From Odiellus spinosus (lineage: Eukaryota > Arthropoda > Arachnida > Opiliones > Phalangiidae), in assembly GCA_963920705.1 (NCBI GenBank), contig OY987225.1:34449458-34513457 (forward strand): 64,000 bases of DNA, given 5' to 3'. Every line of letters begins with the position of its first letter. Position 1 is the stretch's first letter. The position numbers and the translations under genes were made by a program. Positions 33,973 through 45,140 of the stretch are shown one piece after another. The notes below the pieces were generated by a model. The model searched no databases. It saw only the letters and a program-made list of their open reading frames with translations, and had not been told where the DNA came from.

Positions 33973-35460
33973 TCTTTGGAAGCTTTTCCCGCGTTAATTG
34001 TAGTTGCGCGAACAGGGCGAGAAAGTAGAGACGGAGGGGTTGCGGGTTCGGTGGTGGTTGAATCATTTTATTAATGTTCAAGGGAGGAATAATTAGGACT
34101 AGGTCCTCTTAATTCGAGATTTAATATTCGGGCACCTCCTTTTAGTGGAACTCGATAAAATATTTTCTAACCGCGTCGTCGAGAAATAAATTGACTACGA
34201 ATTCCCCTTCTCCAATTAATTCCGATATGGATTTGTTGACGAGGCTTAAAACTAACCGATTAATTAAAACGTATTTCAACAAAAATCATCATTTCTATTT
34301 GAATTTAATAAAATGAAAAATGATACCCAGTTATATAGGAGAAAACCTTCGATTATAGGAATTTATAGGAAGGCGTTGAAAAAAATATAAAAAAATAGGA
34401 AATCTGGTCACCCCGTAATTGCACCCTAATTATAATTATACTAGATAGTGGTACCAGTATTAAAATATTAAATTTAAATTAATTATAGATATAGTAGTTA
34501 ATATTGATACATCTAGATTAAAATAGTTATATTAATAAAAAAAATAGTCCCATAGGGAATATCCAACACCCTGAATTTGCCTGTATTAACTGGAATACGG
34601 GAAACAACAACTCCATATATATTTATTTAATAACTAAAATTTTTCATTTAAAAACTATAATTATATCATAATTATGTCCTTACATCTAGGTGTTTAAGTC
34701 CCCCCAGATTCCAGCGACATTTTAATCCATTTTCAGCAAAAATGGCGACCTTTTCAATCAACTCGTTGATAATTAAGAAGCCCTAAAACGTATCTTGACC
34801 GTTAGCCGCCTTCCTCCTCATCTACTCCCGCGAAAAACAAACTCGTCGGTAAACCTCGCCCCCCGTAGATCGTCAAAGTCAAAGATGGTAATCATCAATA
34901 AGGCGCCCATGACTTACCCCTAAAAAAATGCAATTTCTTAAACTCACCGAATTTGGGGGGACCAAAAGAGATTACATTCTTAATTCCAGATAGTTTAGAC
35001 ATCCTTCGCTCACGTATTTTAAGGATTAACGATATTTTAAACGCGAATTAAACCGAATTTAATTTTAGTAAAACACCGGCGTAACGTTACTGTCAAGGCG
35101 CCATATTACAATCTCTAGACGGGGAAGAAGGGGGAGGCCCGAGGAGGGGGCGTAACGAGAGGGCATGACTGGAAATAAGCAAAAATAACCTAGAGTTGTA
35201 TTATGGGAGGAAATACCCAATAAAAATAATAAATAAACACGTAAAACTATGAATATTTAAATTAAATCATTTTGAAGTGTTCTAAAGCTAAACTAAGGTT
35301 GAAAATAATTATAATAGTTTTAAAATTTATCCTGACACGCGTTAATTGTTATTAAATGTTTCTAAATTGATAAAAATTAACTGAAAACGAATATTAAACA
35401 AATAATTAGAGTACCCATGGAGTAATAACACTAATAGCTATAGGAGTAGAAGGTATAAAA
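33973..35460. other. intergenic DNA without a recognised gene
   Basis: Mixed AT-rich DNA. 34780-34910 is less AT-rich but holds no open frame of note. No repeat structure found. Confidence 0.4.
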
Positions 35461-35464
35461 AGTT

Positions 35465-35640
35465 GTATATTTTAATTTTAATTAATATTGACTTTCCCGT
35501 GAACTTTGAAATTAATTTTAAATATTTTCTGACTTTCCTTTGACATTAGATGTTAATTTTAACTATTATCTAGCTTCCCTGTGACCTTAGATATTAATTT
35601 TAATTATTACTTAACTTTGACAGTTGGTTTCCCTGACCAT
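35465..35640. repeat. degenerate ~60-bp repeat, TTCCCTGAC relatives
   Basis: Three units around TTAATTTTAA...TGACTTTCC, each followed by a GACATTAGAT or GACCTTAGAT-like word, ending in TTCCCTGACC. Related to the TTCCCTGAC family. Confidence 0.65.
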
Positions 35641-36037
35641 TTCATAAATATTTAAAAAAAATATTAATTAATAAACATTTATTCGGGTTCGGTAACTTTA
35701 ACTGTCAAATCTCTCTCTTACGAAATTTTCGAGGTATTCCAATATTTCAAAACGTAATATTACAACCCCATAATTATTAATAACTCCTAGAGATGCGTCT
35801 AAGAAACCCCCGAAATTTTTTAACTAATTACCGTATACATCTGTGTACCCGGGAGACACGTTTATTTTTTTGAAATAGATTAATTTTAGTTTAGCGTGGT
35901 CCTAACAAAAAATATTTGGCAATATAAAGAATACTGTAGGTGTCAAATTTAATTTAGATGAAACACTATAGGGAGGTTTGGTTTATTACATTTCAGATTT
36001 TAGTTTCACTGGGACATTTCAAATGAAGAATCATTTC
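35641..36037. other. intergenic DNA without a gene
   Basis: AT-rich, no feature recognised. Confidence 0.4.
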
Positions 36038-36061
36038 AAAAAAAAAAAAAAAAAAAAAAAA
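36038..36061. repeat. poly-A run of 24
   Basis: An uninterrupted run of A. Confidence 0.9.
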
Positions 36062-36204
36062 TGTTTTTTTGGGAACACGATTTCCCCCCCTCAATTCAAT
36101 GGTGATTAAAAAATTATTTCTATTCTAAGAGCCTTTAGAAAGTAGAAAACTAAAAATCTGTAAAATTTACAATCAGTACCACCCTAAGATTGCATTGGGT
36201 ATGA

Positions 36205-36595
36205 TGGTTAAATAAATAAATAGATAAATAAATAAATAAATAAATAGTTAAATAGATAAATAATTAGATAACTAGTTTGATAAATAGATAGATAAATAAA
36301 TAAATAGATAAATAATTAGATAACTAATTTGAAAAAAAAGATAAATAAATAAATAGATAGATAAATAAATAAATAAATAGAAATAAATAAATAAATAGAT
36401 AAATAATTAGATAACTAATTTGATAAATAGATTGATAATTAGATAACTAATTTGATAAATAGATAGATAAATAAATAAATAAATAAATAAATAAAAATAA
36501 ATAAAAAAAAAATAAAAAATAAATAAAAAATAAAAAAAAAATAAATAAAAATAAAAAAAAAAAATTAAAAATAAAAAATAAATTAAAAATAAAAC
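36205..36595. repeat. (AAAT)n / ATAG microsatellite and minisatellite
   Basis: Mostly AAAT and ATAG repeats. A longer unit, TAATTAGATAACTAATTTGA, recurs several times, giving a compound microsatellite. The 3' end decays into A-rich sequence. Confidence 0.92.
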
Positions 36596-36974
36596 ATTGT
36601 ATGATCAAAAGAAAAATCTGTATGCAAATGAAAATATATAGAGTTTTAGTACATTTAAAACACTATTACTAAATAATCAAATTATATTTTAAATTTATAT
36701 TTCTGGCCATCATACTAACTTTCATCATATTTTAAAATCCATCCCAGTCTAAAATTTCAGTAAATATTAACCTAGACCTATCTTATACAAATATCAATGG
36801 TAGAAATATCTTTAAATAGTAAAGATTGAAATTTCATTATGATAAATAAAATTTGAAATTAATGGGGGATTAGGTTCATACTCCATCGAACATTCCGAAT
36901 GAATCTAAATCTATAGTTAATATATAATTGGTATTTAAGAAGTTGGTCGACTTGGGGGGCGCCTATGGTCTTAG

Positions 36975-37034
36975 TGACGTCACGTGGTCAATGCCTTCTT
37001 CATTCACCATCATAGAACCAATAGAAAATATAAA
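36975..37034 (+). promoter_or_regulatory. candidate promoter: CRE/E-box, CCAAT, TATA
   Basis: TGACGTCA (36975-36982) overlaps CACGTG (36981-36986), giving a composite CRE and E-box. CCAAT follows at 37018-37022 and TATAAA at 37029-37034, so initiation is expected near 37060. This order of elements is typical of an animal polymerase II promoter, although CCAAT lies unusually close to TATA. No coding exon can be assigned downstream. The overlapping CRE/E-box also occurs inverted at 43689-43700, so it may come from a mobile repeat. Confidence 0.4.
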
Positions 37035-37750
37035 GGGGGGATGAAAACAAAGAGAGGGGGGGACATTTCTTCAAATTATAGTAAGACCAAATAATTTCAA
37101 ACGAAACTGTTTAAGAAATCCTCCGACGCCAATCTGGCTCCAATTCAAACGTAATTTTTTACTTCGGGAGAAAAGAAGAGAGAGATCTTTAAGGACAACC
37201 CCCTTAATTACCACACGACCCCCTGATTACCGGGCGCCAAAGCGAAAACTTGCAACAGGAAAGAAACCTAAGAAAATAATCACGCCATGAATTTTGAATG
37301 TACGTAACAGACCTCAACGTATCTAAAGTGAAAAGATTTTACTCTATTCAATATCTACTTTTTTTCAACTAAGTTTAACATAGCGTATAAATCCGCCTTA
37401 ACTTTGATCATAGTGACAACTCGCATCGAATAAGAATATAGCTTTCTTTAAAATTTAGAAAATTCACTGTAAATTCTTTATTGAAGTAAAATTTCGTTGA
37501 AATGTGAATAGGTTTTTATCACAACCATTGGGAAATGAAATTTTATTACGGATTATTGACCTTTGGGTGTTATTACTCCATGCATCATGGTTGCAAAAAT
37601 ATTTACTCAAACTCTATAAGTGATTTTAGACCTACCTTAGGCCTAGTTGCCAAATCTAAAGTTACAATTATTATAGTTTCAATGTATTATAGTATTACAC
37701 TTGATCGTCAGCCCATAACATACAATGTTAGCGCGTTCTCTGAATTAAAA
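37035..37750. other. possible transcribed region, no exon recognised
   Basis: Purine-rich just after the TATA motif, then AT-rich. The 76-codon frame at 37535-37765 has no recognisable similarity. No strong donor or acceptor seen. Confidence 0.35.
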
Positions 37751-38190
37751 TTTCAAATTATCTGACTCTTTCAATGGTCAGGGAAAACCCTGACCATATT
37801 TGATTCCATTTTGGCGCAATTTTTAAATCCCATTGACTTTATCAGGTTTTCCTGATAATTTTATCAGAAGACTGAAATTATCAACCAATCAATTGATATC
37901 ATATCTAACCCAAGCGAGGAACAGAAATTTAACTTTAAAAATCTATTTGGTTTCCATTAAAAATATTATTGCAAATTCCCTGATTTTTATCACGTTTTCC
38001 CTGATTCGTGGCAACTACGCTTTATCTATAACTTTATCAGAAGACTGAATTTATCAACCAATCAAGTGTTATCATATATAGATCCAAGCGACGAACAGAA
38101 ATTTAACTTTAAAAATCTATAGGGTTTCTATAAAAAATATTATTGCAAATTCCCTGATTTTTATCAGGTTTTCCCTGACCCATGGCAACT
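37751..38190. repeat. two copies of a 173-bp unit with TTCCCTGA ends
   Basis: TTATCAGAAGACTGAA occurs at 37861 and 38034. Each copy contains ATCAACCAATCAA, AACAGAAATTTAACTTTAAA and GCAAATTCCCTGATTTTTATC. Degenerate TTCCCTGAC words also precede the first copy. This is a tandem duplication in the same word family as at 15.7 and 42.8 kb. Confidence 0.85.
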
Positions 38191-38333
38191 CTAATCAAAC
38201 TATGTAATATCAAAAGTCAGATTTGATAATTATCAACGATTTTAGACTAAGTTTAGAACTTGGAATTTCGTTTCTATACTAGACAAAAACTTTTGACGTC
38301 TGCTCGAGAGAGAGCGTGCGAAGAAGCAAAGAA

Positions 38334-38377
38334 GGAGGGGGGTAGGGAGGCTAGTTGGTTGGTTGGTTGGTGGTGGT
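38334..38377 (+). repeat. GGTT microsatellite in a G-rich tract
   Basis: GGAGGGGGGTAGGGAGG leads into GTTGGTTGGTTGGTTGGTGG. It is a short tetranucleotide repeat with quadruplex potential. Confidence 0.7.
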
Positions 38378-38614
38378 GTTTTCTCTTGGGGTGATTATGC
38401 AAGCGCGCGTGCTATCACCGTCCGCGTGATTACGTGGCCATAGCCGGATCTACTCATTATCAGCCGGTTTTCCACCTAACCATATATATATATAAAACAT
38501 AACCCCCCTTTTTCCCCTGAGGGTTGAAATCAGTATCTCATTTGGTGTTTTCAATACGCACAAAGTCAAAGGCACACACATATATAGCTTTGAATTAAAC
38601 CCAAATTTTTCAAG

Positions 38615-38745
38615 TGATTTAAAAGCTACCAATTCATCTTTCATATCAATATTAGTGAAAGTAATGAAATTTATATCGTTTAAAAAACAACCAATAGGAG
38701 CTCGAGATAGGGGGTTTGAATATTCATAAGCGGAAAGATGTTGGA
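38615..38745. repeat. dispersed repeat, copy A
   Basis: Shares with 43815-43935 the run ATTAGTGAAAGTAATGA, then CAACCAATAGGAGCT, GAGATRGGG and CGGRAAGATG. About 110 bp of clear similarity. Family unknown. Confidence 0.75.
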
Positions 38746-39745
38746 TATCATTTAAATTTAATTGAGATTTAATTTAAATTTAGATTAGATTAAAAAAATA
38801 GATTTTTAATTTTTCACGTTTTCCAAATACAGTATAAGTTAAATGCTTGACGTACACGTACGAGTTTCATGATTTCTAATCTTAAACTATTTTACGTTTA
38901 ATTCTAATATACCGAATCACTAGTGTCCAAACTTTTCATAAATACTGGTCAACTATTAGACTGAGTCTTGGTTGACCATCCAAGCGTTTAAATTGAAAGA
39001 AATATAGAAAATTGGGGGAGAAAGGGAAGGGAGAGTGTCTGGACCACAATTGAGGTCGGAAAAAATTGACCAAAACCGATAAGAGGGAACATTCATAAAG
39101 GTTTGTTTTACAACTTAATATTTCATAATTTAATTTTATTATTGGATTAATTAAAAATTAATACAATTTAATTTTTATTAAATATTATTATTTATAATTA
39201 ACTACCAATTTAAACTAATTAATATTTTATTTAATAATAATAATTAGGTATTTTTTCAAGCGGGAAGATCCCCAACTATATTTCCCAGAACGGTCAAACT
39301 CTTAATATTTTTTCATCCTTTAATTTTGACCAAGGATGAAAGGTATTTCCAATCATAAATCTTATATACACACTCCGCCTTCTACTCTAGTATAGTCTAA
39401 TCATAAAAATTAATATTACTTCCATCAGCTTGAAGAGAAAGAAAACTTGCAGGGGAAGAGATTGGGGGGGAGGGGGGGTTGGAAAAACCCCGGATATAAT
39501 TTTCCCCCTTCATCCCCCCTTCGTTCTCTTCATCCCAAAACGGGGTTGGGGTCCAAATGAAAGAACGCCATAATGAAATTTATTAATCGATAACTGACCG
39601 GTGGGCAGAGGGGCCAAAGAAGAAAAAAAATAAATGGGAGGGAACGAAGCTAGAGTTTTCAACCAATCAGGAAAGAGAGAGAGAATCAGATATGGTTTCG
39701 AATAACACTGACCATAAAAAGACGCTAATGGTTAGTAACATTAAT
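38746..39745. other. intergenic DNA without a gene
   Basis: AT-rich to 39280. A G-rich patch lies at 39450-39482. TTGACGTACACGTACGAG near 38848 matches the repeat at 47.2-47.75 kb. Confidence 0.4.
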
Positions 39746-40290
39746 ATTTTAAAATTAACCTAACGTAATTAATTAAAATTATATTGAATTTAATGAAATT
39801 TTCTCCTAATTAAATTTTAAATTTTCTTTGACTTCTTAAACAAGTATTGGAATAAAATTTTCTAGAATTTTCCATGACTTGTTTAATTTGTTATTCCAAT
39901 ATAAAATTTGCCCAGATATAAATTTTCAAACGAGTTTAAAATATTAATTATTACAAGATATAATAAATTATTTTAATAAAAAATGAAAATCACTTTACTA
40001 TCCCTTTCTTTGTTCCCCAGATCTATTTTAAAATTAAACTACCATAATTAATTTACAAATATTAAAATTAAATTGAATTTAATGGATATTTCTCCTAATT
40101 TAATTTTGAAATTAATTAATTTTCTACGCTTTTTAAACAAGTATTGGAATAAAATTGACTGTACTTTTTCTTGTTATCCCAATACAAAATCTAAATTCAT
40201 CCCACAATATATCCAAGCGAGTTTAAAAATAATTTTAAATAATTACTAAATATACTAAATTATTTTGTGATAAATAAAAAATAAAATATG
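39746..40290. repeat. diverged ~297-bp tandem duplication
   Basis: Two copies share TTTTAAAATTAA, ATTGAATTTAATG, TTTCTCCTAATT and AAACAAGTATTGGAATAAAA, the last at about 39838 and 40135. Both are AT-rich and much substituted, so the duplication is old. Confidence 0.7.
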
Positions 40291-40898
40291 ACGTTACTAA
40301 CCCTTTGTTTTAAAGATATTGGGTAATAGTTTTCCCCGATTAGTGCCGGTCTAACCCTACAGATATCTTATAAACGCGGGGGCCAAACTTCGAAGGTAAT
40401 ATAACGTTTAAATTTGGAAGGTAACCCACCTCCCTCTTACCCCACCTCATTACCATCTTTCTATAGATTTTTTCTAAAGTGGGAGTTAGAAAAAAGCAGC
40501 TGCTCCAATCTCTAATGAAAACGTTTTAACAGAAAGTTTTTTTTCTTTCTCAACCAACTCAGTTTCGATGTTGATAAAGGAACACTTCTGTAACGTTTTG
40601 AACACGTGATACCGTAAAGTTATTAAGAATAAATTGGGGAGAATTGGGAGGGAGGGTTAAGAATTTCGTGGGTTTTTTTCTAATCACGAAATACGAACTT
40701 AAAAAGTGAAGATTCAAACGGCAATTATGACTAGTGTTCGAGAAATCTTCAAAATAATCATTCTTAAAACTAAACCTCACGGTTAAAATAAAATAATTAT
40801 TTATAATTAAATATAGTCAATATGATGTTAGTTCAGTCTAAGGTTGTATTTATTGCCTCTAATCCAATGGACAAAATAATACTAACTTTACGAAATTT
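40291..40898. other. intergenic DNA without a gene
   Basis: The 73-codon minus-strand frame at 40559-40780 is not recognisable. The segment leads directly into the GGCGGGAAA array. Confidence 0.4.
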
Positions 40899-41527
40899 GG
40901 CGGGAAATCATTAAAAAATAAATTATATTAAAATTTGGCGGGAAATCATTTAAAAATAAATTATATTAAAATTTGGCGGGAAATCATTTAAAAATAAATT
41001 ATATTAAAATTTGGCGGGAAATCATTTAAAAATTATATTAAAATTTGGCGGGAAATCATTTAAAAATTATATTAAAATTTGGCGGGAAATCATTTAAAAA
41101 TTATATTAAAATTTGGCGGGAAATCATTTAAAAAAATATATTAAAATTTGGCGGGAAATCATTTAAAAATAAATTATATTAAAATTTGGCGGGAAATCAT
41201 TTAAAAATAAATTATATTAAAATTTGGCGGGAAATCATTTAAAAATTATATTAAAATTTGGCGGGAAATCATTTAAAAATTATATTAAAATTTGGCGGGA
41301 AATCATTTAAAAATTATATTAAAATTTGGCGGGAAATCATTTAAAAATTATATTAAAATTTGGCGGGAAATCATTTAAAAAAATATATTAAAATTTGGCG
41401 GGAAATCATTTAAAAATAAATTATATTAAAATTTGGCGGGAAATCGTTTAAAAATAAATTATAATAAAATTTGGCGGGAAATCATTTAAAAATAAATTAT
41501 ATTAAAATTTGGCGGGAAATAATTTAA
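40899..41527. repeat. 18-copy array, each unit with an E2F-like site
   Basis: Every unit contains TTTGGCGGGAAA followed by an A/T spacer. I counted 18 copies. Three unit lengths occur, set by the spacer: L 38 bp (AAAAATAAATTATATTA), S 34 bp (AAAAATTATATTA), M 35 bp (AAAAAAATATATTA). Their order, LLL SSS M LL SSSS M LLL, repeats as a higher-order block of about 240 bp. TTTGGCGGGAAA matches published E2F sites such as that of c-myc. The GC core is almost invariant, whereas the spacers vary. Confidence 0.95.
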
Positions 41528-41614
41528 ATCACGATAATATAATAGGGTGGTGATCATCTAGTCCTCTTGACCGAATGACCAATAACATTGTCTCTAATGA
41601 TAGTAGTACTTTTA

Positions 41615-41664
41615 TGACATCACACTGTAGTAGAGTAGAGAGTCAAGATGGAAACTATAAAAGG
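41615..41664 (+). promoter_or_regulatory. candidate promoter: CRE-like site and TATA box
   Basis: TGACATCA (41615-41622) resembles a CRE/AP-1 site, and TATAAAAGG (41656-41664) is a strong TATA box. The E2F-like array ends about 90 bp upstream of the CRE-like site. Initiation would fall near 41690. Downstream, TTCTTCTTCTCTTTAG (to about 41748) resembles a 3' splice site, but no exon after it is recognisable. Confidence 0.4.
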
Positions 41665-42719
41665 TTAGAGTAGGAGGATGAGGAGGAGAGGGATAAAGAG
41701 AGGATAGGGTGTTAGAGAGATGGTTGACCGTGATTCTTCTTCTCTTTAGAACTATATCCTTTTTTTCCCACCCATGACTGGCGATTCTTAGCTAGATTCG
41801 TTTGATAGCGGGTTATAAAGCTAGCCGCTAGATGGAGGTAGGCCGCGGTAGTAAGTGGGTGGAGGAGGGGGGGGGGAAGAAAGATGAGAGTGAAAAGAGG
41901 ATGTGTTGGGAATCTCCTTCAGGTGACGTTGTGGTCAAGCTGGCCTAATCCCCCCAGCTCCCCCGCGCGATGACCCCCATCTCTATCGATTGTTAATGCC
42001 CCCTCTTGGCCGCCACCTATAGATATACTACTACTTCTATTATACTTCTACAACCCCAATCCTTAGAACCCCATTGGTCAGTTAGAGTTGCTATTTGAAC
42101 TCCCGTTTTCGTACTGTACAGTGTACAATAGATATAAGATGGGTCGCGTTCTTAGAATGGTTCAAATAAAGGTAGGATAACTATGGTACTTCTAATAGTG
42201 TTTCGTTTCCTTCTATAGTTGCAACTAAGTTAAGGAATAGGAGCCAAATATAGGGTTTTTCTTCCCATATCAGAAGCTATTCCGTTTGGCCACAATACTA
42301 CTTTTTTTTTTCTCTATTTTTGACACGACGCTTCTATCGTTAGATATAAAGCCGCTGATGTCTATTTGGTGGTTCCTTTTTATTCGCGTGTGACGATCGG
42401 AAAGGTTTGGGGGTTTTTGGTACCAATATACTTTTACGCGATTTATTTTACCAGGAATTTATTTAATTATTATTTTTTTGAGATTTTATTAAAAGTTATC
42501 TTTTTTTTTTTTCTAAATTAAAATAATCAGGAGTACTCTACGAATTAATGTCATCACTTGACTAAAGCGGCCTTTGACAGACTCAAAACGTTCGAGAGGG
42601 ACTTGAATTTGTCGTTAACCCCAGATAATTGGGTTTGAACTCTAGAGTTCATGAACCTTAGTTCATACGAGATTTGGAAAACAAATTTTGCAGGTTTTAT
42701 ACTGAAGTGAATTTTCCTT
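41665..42719. other. possible 5' region of a gene, no exon recognised
   Basis: Less AT-rich to 42120 with purine and pyrimidine tracts, then AT-rich. No frame of useful length. The 41640-42060 block could be a transcribed leader or intron if the TATA motif is active. Confidence 0.35.
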
Positions 42720-42754
42720 CAGAATTTTTTCAGTGAAAATTTCCTGATATAATT

Positions 42755-43262
42755 TTAAAAATATTTCCCTGATTTCTTCCAGATATTTAAATATTTCCCT
42801 GATTTCTACCAAATATTTAAAAAACAATTCCCGAATATTTCCCTGATTTTTACCAAATATTAAATATTTCCCTGATTTCTACCAAATATTTAAAAAATTC
42901 CCGAATATTTCCCTGATTCTACCAAATATTTAAAAAAATTCCCGAATATTTCCCTGATTTCTACCAAATATTTAAAAAAATTCCCGAATATTTCCCTGAT
43001 TTCTACCAAATATTTAAAAAATTCCCGAATATTTCCCTGATTTCTACCAAATATTTTAAAAAATTCCCGAATATTTCCCTGATTTCTATCAAATATTTTA
43101 AAAAATTCCCGAATATTTCCCTTATTTCTTCCAAATATTAAATATTTCCCTGATTTCTACCAAATATTTAATATTTCCCTTATTTCTTCCAGATATTTAA
43201 ATATTTCCCTGATTTCTGCCAAATATTAAATATTCATATTCCCTGATTTAAATACTTCCCTG
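42755..43262. repeat. tandem repeat, ~41-bp unit, about 12 copies
   Basis: The unit is TATTTCCCTGATTTCTACCA followed by AATATTTAAAAAATTCCCGA. Shorter units lacking the TTCCCGAAT part occur at both ends (42755-42800, 43130-43260). TTTCCCTGA ties it to the dispersed TTCCCTGAC family, so the array probably grew from one dispersed copy. Confidence 0.92.
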
Positions 43263-43743
43263 ATTTGCGTAATGTTATTTCCAGATTATTCTCTACGAAC
43301 TAGAACGTGGTAAAAAAGCAAAGAATAATCATTGGGAATTTATTATTCAAATATAAGCGAGGCTTAATAATTATTAAAATATCTAAATATGTATAGATAT
43401 AACGGTGTCTAAAACTCATTTCTTTTGTTTACGTTGTATATAACCTTTTGTATTTTCGGTGACTCCCTAATTTGCAAGTAAAATTAATATTAATATTAGC
43501 GCGTTTAAGCTTTTATGTACTTTGCAACTCGGCTATAAATTATTTATCGAACGTCGTTGTCTCAAATTTTTATTAATAAACTTAGCGTTCGTTATCTTAT
43601 CTGAATTTCATATTAGTCGGCGAACAATTCGAGTACCCAACATATTATAATCAACAATTAAGACAATTTAATAAAGTAAGCCAGAGACCACGTGACGTCA
43701 AAAACTTCGCCACTCAAAGGGACACTGAAATATAATGAAAGTT
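43263..43743. other. intergenic DNA
   Basis: AT-rich. CACGTGACGTCA at 43689-43700 is the inverted form of the composite CRE/E-box at 36975. AAAGGGACACTGAAATATAA near 43716 resembles the end of the MITE at 31.26-31.49 kb. Confidence 0.45.
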
Positions 43744-44325
43744 TTAAAGGGAGGTTGTCACCATTGGATTATATTTCTTAGTTTTATCACACTACTTAAT
43801 TAAACGCGAATTTTGCTGGTGATTTAAAAGCCTTTTATACGAATATTAGTGAAAGTAATGACGTTTATATTGTTTAAAAACCAACCAATAGGAGCTGGAG
43901 ATGGGGTTTTGAATAAATATATGCGGGAAGATGATTGGGTTACGTCTAAAAATTTGAAAGACGCTTCAAAATGGAAAAGATAAAAATATATTGGTTAATT
44001 TTATTTCGATAATTAAAGGTAGATGAACTGATCTGGATTAAGTACTTTCACGAAACACGCCGCGCGAAATCGACCTGATGACGTGGCAGATCGCGGGAGA
44101 ATTAACTGTAGGCTCTACAATAAAATCACGTGATCATAGTATTGTGGGAAAATTTTATTTTAAAACATTTCTAAAATGGTGATTATTAAAATATATATTT
44201 TTACTGTCACTGTAATTTTGTTCTATGACTATGTATATATATTTTTAATCGTTTTTTAACGATCAATTTCTATTTTTAGTTCGTGTTAAAAATTCGTGTC
44301 AGTCTCACTTTATATTTAAATTTTT
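43744..44325. mobile_element. E-box MITE copy with foreign segment
   Basis: Left end TTAAAGGGAGGTTGTCACCA at 43744. The right part (44030-44325) carries the family core: GGATTAAGTACTTTCACG, AGAATTAACTGTAGGCTCTA and ATCACGTGATC. It ends in GTGTCAGTCTCACTTTA, the complement of a TAAAGTGAGACTGACAC end. Between them lies the dispersed repeat copy B (43815-43935), so the element appears to hold an insertion or to be a composite. This region supplies the uninterrupted sequence for the insertion site at 6.4 kb. Confidence 0.6.
43815..43935. repeat. dispersed repeat, copy B
   Basis: About 110 bp similar to 38615-38745, including ATTAGTGAAAGTAATGA and CCAACCAATAGGAGCT. Confidence 0.75.
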
Positions 44326-44789
44326 TTTATGGTTTCATATTCTCTTTAATCGTAAAATTTGACGGGATACACCAAAACGTTGTCGCTACAAATATTACCG
44401 TAAACTACGTCTAAACTAAACTAACTAAATTAAAGAGAAGGTTTATAATGACTTTGTTTTAGTTAATTTAACTATTAAAGATCGACGCGTGTTGGGAAAA
44501 ATGTCCAGACAAAAATAGAAGTCAATATTTAATTTCAAATTGAATATGATTTAGGTACACGAAAGAGGACAGTCAAACATCAAAACATAAAATATAATAC
44601 GGTGTTAATTGAAACGGAACTAATATATTAATACCTTTAAAGGTATTGGGTATAACTAAAACTATACACTTTTGACTGTCTTGCTTCAATTTAATCGAAC
44701 GAAATTTGACCCCAAACTATCATGGAATAAAAAATTACTAATTAATACAAATAATTTTAATTTATGTTTTCGACCTTTTTGCGAGCGTT
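44326..44789. other. intergenic DNA without a gene
   Basis: AT-rich, no frame and no repeat boundary recognised between two E-box MITE copies. Confidence 0.4.
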
Positions 44790-45140
44790 TTAAAGTGATA
44801 ATGACACGAATTTTCATGAACTCTAAATAGAAATTGAGTCATATTTTCGGAGTTAAAAAAATATTCAAAATATATATACATATGTCATAGAACAAAATTA
44901 TCATAACAGTAAAATACATATTTTATAATCACCATTTTCAAAATTTTTAAAATTAAAATTCCCCGTAATACTACGTCATCACTATGGTCACGTGATTTCT
45001 TTATTGTATACAGTTAATTCTGGCGCGTTCTGGCACCAGTGATAAGGTCATTTTCTCGCGCGGTCTTTTTCGTAAAAGTACTTAATACAGATCAAATCGT
45101 TCGAAAATTATGTTAATTATATTCCAGAAATAATCTACGT
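44790..45140. mobile_element. E-box MITE copy, inverted
   Basis: Starts TTAAAGTGATAATGACACGA. Then come ATGAACTCTAAATAGAAATT, ATATATATACATATGTCATA, TACGTCATCACTATGG, TCACGTGATTTC, a GTTAATTCTGGCGCGTTC segment, and TCGTAAAAGTACTTAATA. It is the reverse complement of the copy at 44.03-44.32 kb, so the two form a large inverted pair. The far terminus is degraded. Confidence 0.78.

Noticed and set aside
40899-41527. Regular repeats resembling a CRISPR array
   Set aside because: Spacers are variants of a single A/T sequence rather than unique, there are no cas genes, and the context is eukaryotic. The same holds for the arrays at 11.7, 17.6, 32.4, 42.8 and 50.7 kb.
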